The translations under genes were made by a program, and so were the position numbers. Under the pieces are notes generated by a model. The model was not told the DNA's origin. It did not search any database and saw nothing but the letters and a program-made list of their open reading frames with translations. Of a stretch of DNA of 64,000 bases, positions 60,548 to 64,000 are shown piece by piece (within the stretch, counting starts at the first letter, position 1; every line of letters begins with the position of its first letter). The stretch spans positions 1-64,000 of the forward strand of contig VIIQ02000026.1 of assembly GCA_007449985.2 (NCBI GenBank), given 5' to 3'. The stretch comes from Desmodesmus armatus (taxonomy: Eukaryota; Chlorophyta; Chlorophyceae; Sphaeropleales; Scenedesmaceae).

Positions 60548-60967
60548 CTGCTGTGTGTGTCGCTGTCCTCTGTGTCACAGTTGGACCCACCCGACATGCT
60601 GCCTGCCTCGCTGCTGGTGTCAGCGCCAGCTGCTGCTGTGTGGCCCTTGGAAGCCTTGGACTGCAACCTGCACGGAGCACGCTGCCGCACCAATGTCTGC
60701 AGCCAATGACAGCAGAGATTGTGTCAAGATAATGCCACGAAGAGACCGTCTGAGCATTTCCAAGGTGCTGGGCAGCAGCAGCAGCAATACATGATCTACT
60801 ACCTTGGACTGTCACCTGCTGCTACCCGAGCCAGGATCTGACGCCCTGCTCACCCTGACACTCCTGCGTAATGCAAGGCCTTGAATCTGTGCAACCTGGG
60901 ACGGAGCCGAGCACTGCTGGCCCAGCACCAATCGGTGCTGTGCACCTTGCTGCGAGAGGCCACTCAT
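56060..60967 (-). CDS. Tandem family member D, intact; unrecognised nuclear-type protein
   Basis: Exons 60854-60967, 59920-60696, 59403-59558, 58891-59035, 56060-58518 join in phase to 1216 residues without a stop. No known family was recognised. Exon 1 (MSGLSQQGAQHRLVLGQQCS) and start ATG 60967 agree with member C. Exon 2 has poly-Asp (about 89-102), a basic patch (GPARRRHITRAGR), poly-Ala (about 143-164) and a conserved core (LVTDLAELHSDGSCAVQVSV). Exon 3 encodes HFRLHLQPGSP and exon 4 VCSQLPATMKFPLRITMKVL, which look like beta-strand modules. Exon 5 opens with VPDRDVGQWDEGMKLY, then a long Ala/Gln/Pro-rich region with SSKKRRSSRLAKQQ (nuclear-localisation type), VKDEPAG and IKQELPEVIDLADDSDDEG (sumoylation plus SUMO-interaction type). 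It ends in an 80-residue helical domain (LLPRQQYCSLVKQLRVVFER). A nuclear regulatory or chromatin role is inferred from composition only. Confidence 0.82.
60324..60385 (-). repeat. (GCA)n run encoding poly-Ala in member D exon 2
   Basis: About 20 consecutive GCA codons, matching in position the run in member A. Confidence 0.9.
60502..60547 (-). repeat. (GAT)n run encoding poly-Asp in member D exon 2
   Basis: Fourteen GAT codons in sense. The other paralogs have shorter mixed Asp/Glu stretches here, so the run expanded after duplication. Confidence 0.9.
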
Positions 60968-61052
60968 GGTCGCAAGAGTGCCCTGTTGGTGTCGACGCTT
61001 GTTATAAGCTCGTTGTTTTTTGATTCAAAACAGGAGGTGTGTTCGACGTCTT

Positions 61053-61072
61053 ATGTTGCGGTTGACGCGATG
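61053..61072 (-). promoter_or_regulatory. Conserved 20-bp upstream element, member D
   Basis: Identical to the copies upstream of A and C; here about 86 bases before the ATG of D. Neighbouring bases on both sides are only partly conserved, which makes the exact 20-base identity notable. Confidence 0.65.
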
Positions 61073-61158
61073 GTCACACGTCATCCTTACGCGCAAATTT
61101 GCGGCGCGCACACTATCGCTGCTGACAGTGCAGACCAGCTACAAACACGCTACAAAAG

Positions 61159-62244
61159 AGTGCCTTTGTAGCGCGTTTGTAGCGCGTTTGTTGTTGTAGT
61201 AAGATCGCAGAGGCTGAAGATGTCGTGTCTGTCAACGAAAAGAAGTGGTTAATGATGCATATGCAGGTGCAAATGCGGCTAGACGAGCTTCGGGGCCCCC
61301 AACCCTTGGCTCACTGTGACATGACGGTGTCTGGCCAGTAGCTGCCCTTCTGCTGGGCTGGATGTTGCATCAAAGCTCCAATGTGGTCATCAATGCTGGG
61401 TCATGCTGGCTGTCCCTCCTGCTGGGCTGGGCTGGGCTGCAGCTGTCAACAACAACACTCTGCCTGCAAAAGCACATGGAACATACCTGCAGAACAGCGC
61501 AGCAACAAGATGTCAGCACAGCAAAGGAGAGGGGGGTCGGCCCCTGCCCCAGTGCAGGCTTATGACACCCTGTTGCTGGCCCTTCTCCAACGTGTGACCT
61601 TGTCTGACTGGCACCTGTTTCAAAACATCTGCAGCTGTCGCACACGTGACACGATCAAGTGAGGTATTGAGGAAGTGAAAGAACAAAGGGAGAGGATAGT
61701 CACACTGTCTGATGGTCTGTTGCTGGGTATGTGTTGTATGTGCTGTTTTGGGGTGTGCTTATCAGCAGTGACGGTGGGTTGTGACTTGTTGTCGAAACGA
61801 GAGCATCGGCCAGTGTTTTGCTAGTGTGTTGTTGTGTCTAGTCTAGTGTAGTTCATGAACCGGGCTCAAAGTGAGTTCCCCATGTTGATCGATCTGCTCA
61901 CGGAGCTAGCTGGCCGGGCTCCTAGTCCGAGACAGCATAAGCGTAAATGTTTGCTAGCTTCTTGTTTGTTTGTGTCCGGTATGTGGCGGCAGCTAAGTCT
62001 ACTTGAATACACAAGGCTCCAGTTCAAAATGTTTTCTCTCCAAACTGATCGAGCTGATGCTGCAGCGGCTGATGGGGGACACCACCCGGTCGAAACCCGT
62101 GGTCTCTGACCCCTGGCTGGACGTGGCATGGGCAAGAAAGTGTTGGCCAACGACGCTTTGGTGCGTTTGTAGTCTTGAGTACGCTACAAGATTTTTGTAG
62201 CGTTGCCGTTGTAGCGTCAACTACAATCGCGCTACATAGGCACT
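61159..62244. mobile_element. Candidate DNA transposon with 24-bp terminal inverted repeats
   Basis: The left end 61159-61182 and right end 62221-62244 are inverted repeats matching at 22 of 24 bases; both start AGTGCCTWTGTAGCGCG. Extra CGCTACA/TGTAGCG motifs cluster inside the right end and just outside the left. Internal plus-strand frames include one from ATG 61510 (MSAQQRRGGSAPAPVQAYDT, ending DWHLFQNICSCRTRDTIK) and one from ATG 61855 (MNRAQSEFPMLIDLLTELAG), the latter apparently continued in another frame (LIELMLQRLMGDTTRSKPVV). No transposase domain was recognised, and the frames look degenerate. It is 1.09 kb long. A clear target-site duplication was not seen. Confidence 0.55.
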
Positions 62245-62478
62245 ACAAGACCCACACAGTAGTTGGTGCTGTACACAGGCATTGAATAGTTACAGAAGTA
62301 TCAAACAGTCATGCCAATGCATAAATGATTTTTCCTGGCACCTTCTGGCAACCTTGGAGTATCCTGCTGGCCCTCAGGATATGCAGAGCAATGCACTGCA
62401 ACTGCAGACGCTGCATGTAACAACTTACAACGCATGCAAGAGACATACTCAGACAACACTAGCTGGTGCTTCCACGGT
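62245..62478. other. Short gap between element and unidentified gene
   Basis: No coding signal was recognised. Confidence 0.4.
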
Positions 62479-63827
62479 TCAACCACACTGCAGCTGCTCA
62501 GCCAAGCCCAGCAGCATGCTTGAAGTCTCAAAGTCCATATGGGCCTGCAGTACAGGGGCAGGGCAGACACACATGTGCATCAACAATACAACTGCTGCCA
62601 GTTGCACCCTTGCCATTCTGACATGATCTGCGCTGGCTGCAGCCCAGCTGGCTGTAGTCTGGTAAGTGGCCACTTTGGCTAACAACATGCTCGCAGAGGC
62701 AGTCCAACAGCTGGCAACAATGCTATGTGTGAGCTCATGCGGTGGCATCATGCACAACCTCCACTATATCAAAGGTTCACCTTGGCACTAGTGGTGGCCG
62801 TTGCTAGCCGGGGATGCCACTGGCAGCTGCTGCTTCAAGGGCTTTGCTGGCAGCGTCTGCTGCAGGGACGTCGCTGCTTGCTGCAACACAAACAGCTCAG
62901 GTGCATGGCTTGCCATGCAGTGCGGCAGCAGCTGTGTTCAAGTCTTCCATATTGGGTTGCTGCTCGGTGCCTTGATTCGAGTGTGTTAGCCACCTGTTCA
63001 GGAGCAACAGCAGGGCGGCGACAGGAGTCAACGTGCTGACATGAGCTGTGCGATGAGAGACAAGGGACTCTAGTAGGGGGTTCCAGCAAACACACACATG
63101 CTGCTGGCTTGAGCTATCTGCGCTTCATAGCTACAAGTTCAACATGCATGTGCACAGGCAGGTTGTGTTTGTTTGTACAGACATGAAAGATCCTCCACGG
63201 CTGCAACGCCATGAGGACAAGTCTTGATTCATGCAGTCCTATCAGTCTGCAAGCCGCAGCTACCAAGTTGTGCGAGGCTGCTGCTGGTGTCACAGTTCAA
63301 GGAGCGCACTCACGTCTGCAGCGTTTGATGTATGTTCTCTCATCAACATCATACGCAGCTGACACCGCCTGAGTGACGTACTGATGGGCACGATTGATGC
63401 AGTCAGTTTGTCTGCGATACAAAACAGCAGCAGCAGTAAGCAGGCGGGTGCGCCAAACAGCAGCAGCAGTAGGCAGGCAGGTTGGGCTGCTGCTGCTGGA
63501 CATGGGTTTGAAACCTGGTGCACTCAGGACCCAGACCATTGCTGCATATGTGTATAGAACGTAGAGCTGGGATTGCTAAAACCACTGCTCAGCAGTGTGC
63601 ACACAACTGGGGCACGCATGGTTGTTGATGACATCAACACATTTGCACTCACGCTGCATGAGGCCTAGCCGGTCCAACAGGAAGGTGCCATCCCCACGTG
63701 TAGGCATAACTTCAGCTGCCAGCTTGTACAGGAGCTTCTGCAAAGGAGGTGACAGTGCCCTGCTCGCTTTCTGTCTTGTTGCCATCACTGTGGACATCAG
63801 TTGCTTGGCCGCTGCACTGAGGAGCTG
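62479..63827 (-). CDS. Exons of an unidentified multi-exon gene (model incomplete)
   Basis: The best-supported exon is 63653-63827, preceded by a CTGCAG acceptor and ending at a GTGAGT donor; it reads QLLSAAAKQLMSTVMATRQK then LQKLLYKLAAEVMPTRGDGT and FLLDRLGLMQ. A second likely exon, 63314-63411, runs from CGCAG to GTGAGT; one frame reads CINRAHQYVTQAVSAAYDVD, ERTYIKRCR, but the phase from the first exon favours another frame, so a link is missing. Weaker pieces are GTEQQPNMEDLNTAAAALHG (near 62890-62965) and AHMDFETSSMLLGLAEQLQC with a stop at 62479. Composition suggests a helical soluble protein. No family was recognised, and the 5' end may lie beyond 63827 or outside the window. Confidence 0.35.
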
Positions 63828-64000
63828 CTGCAGGACAAGTGCGCCCCCTGACTATCGACAAAGTTATATGTGCCATATTCACGAAGTGCTGAACCGGTGC
63901 AAGCCTTGCTCTGTAAAGTTGACCACGATGTCAACAACCAAGTTGTAAGTTGCGATGCACAGCACGTAAGCTTCGCAATCGACTGTGCAATACAAAGGAA
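63828..64000. other. Right-edge sequence, unassigned
   Basis: This may be intron or 5' sequence of the unidentified minus-strand gene. Nothing definite is visible. Confidence 0.3.

Overview
This is nuclear DNA of a green alga, most likely a chlorophycean (Chlamydomonas/Haematococcus-like). Genes are split by many short GC-rich introns with GTGAGT-type donors and CAG acceptors, and proteins carry Ala/Gln homopeptides from CTG/CAG runs. Gene content includes delta-tubulin (basal-body triplet microtubules, so a lineage with cilia) and septins (present in chlorophytes, absent from land plants). No organelle, bacterial or viral genes were seen. Exon models were built by hand from reading frame, splice signals and phase; there is no transcript evidence.

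Layout. 71-6794 (-): translation factor eIF3b, its C-terminus beyond the left edge. 7732-12377 (-): delta-tubulin, complete, 10 exons. 13083-14806 (-): ankyrin-repeat protein. 15602-18034 (-): glycerophosphodiester phosphodiesterase. 18932-19544 (+): two probable exons of an unknown acidic protein. 21076-24483 (+): MIP-family channel (aquaglyceroporin type), 8 exons. 26782-30994 and 33809-36613 (+): two septin paralogs in tandem. 38274-60967 (-): four tandem paralogs (A-D) of an unrecognised nuclear-type protein. Only D reads through intact; A, B and C carry a lost start, nonsense codons, a frameshift and a ~1.5 kb insertion. 61159-62244: candidate DNA transposon with 24-bp terminal inverted repeats. 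62479-63827 (-): exons of an unidentified gene.

Three patterns stand out. First, intron/exon junctions are repeatedly duplicated: a piece of intron plus the adjoining exon end is copied in tandem, giving decoy splice sites, at seven junctions in four unrelated genes (eIF3b, GDPD, MIP channel, septin 1). Second, TGTGC-type pentamer microsatellites sit just upstream of 3' splice sites, always in sense orientation. Third, paralogs A, C and D share an identical 20-bp upstream element within otherwise diverged DNA, suggesting a common promoter. Two introns also hold long near-perfect foldbacks.
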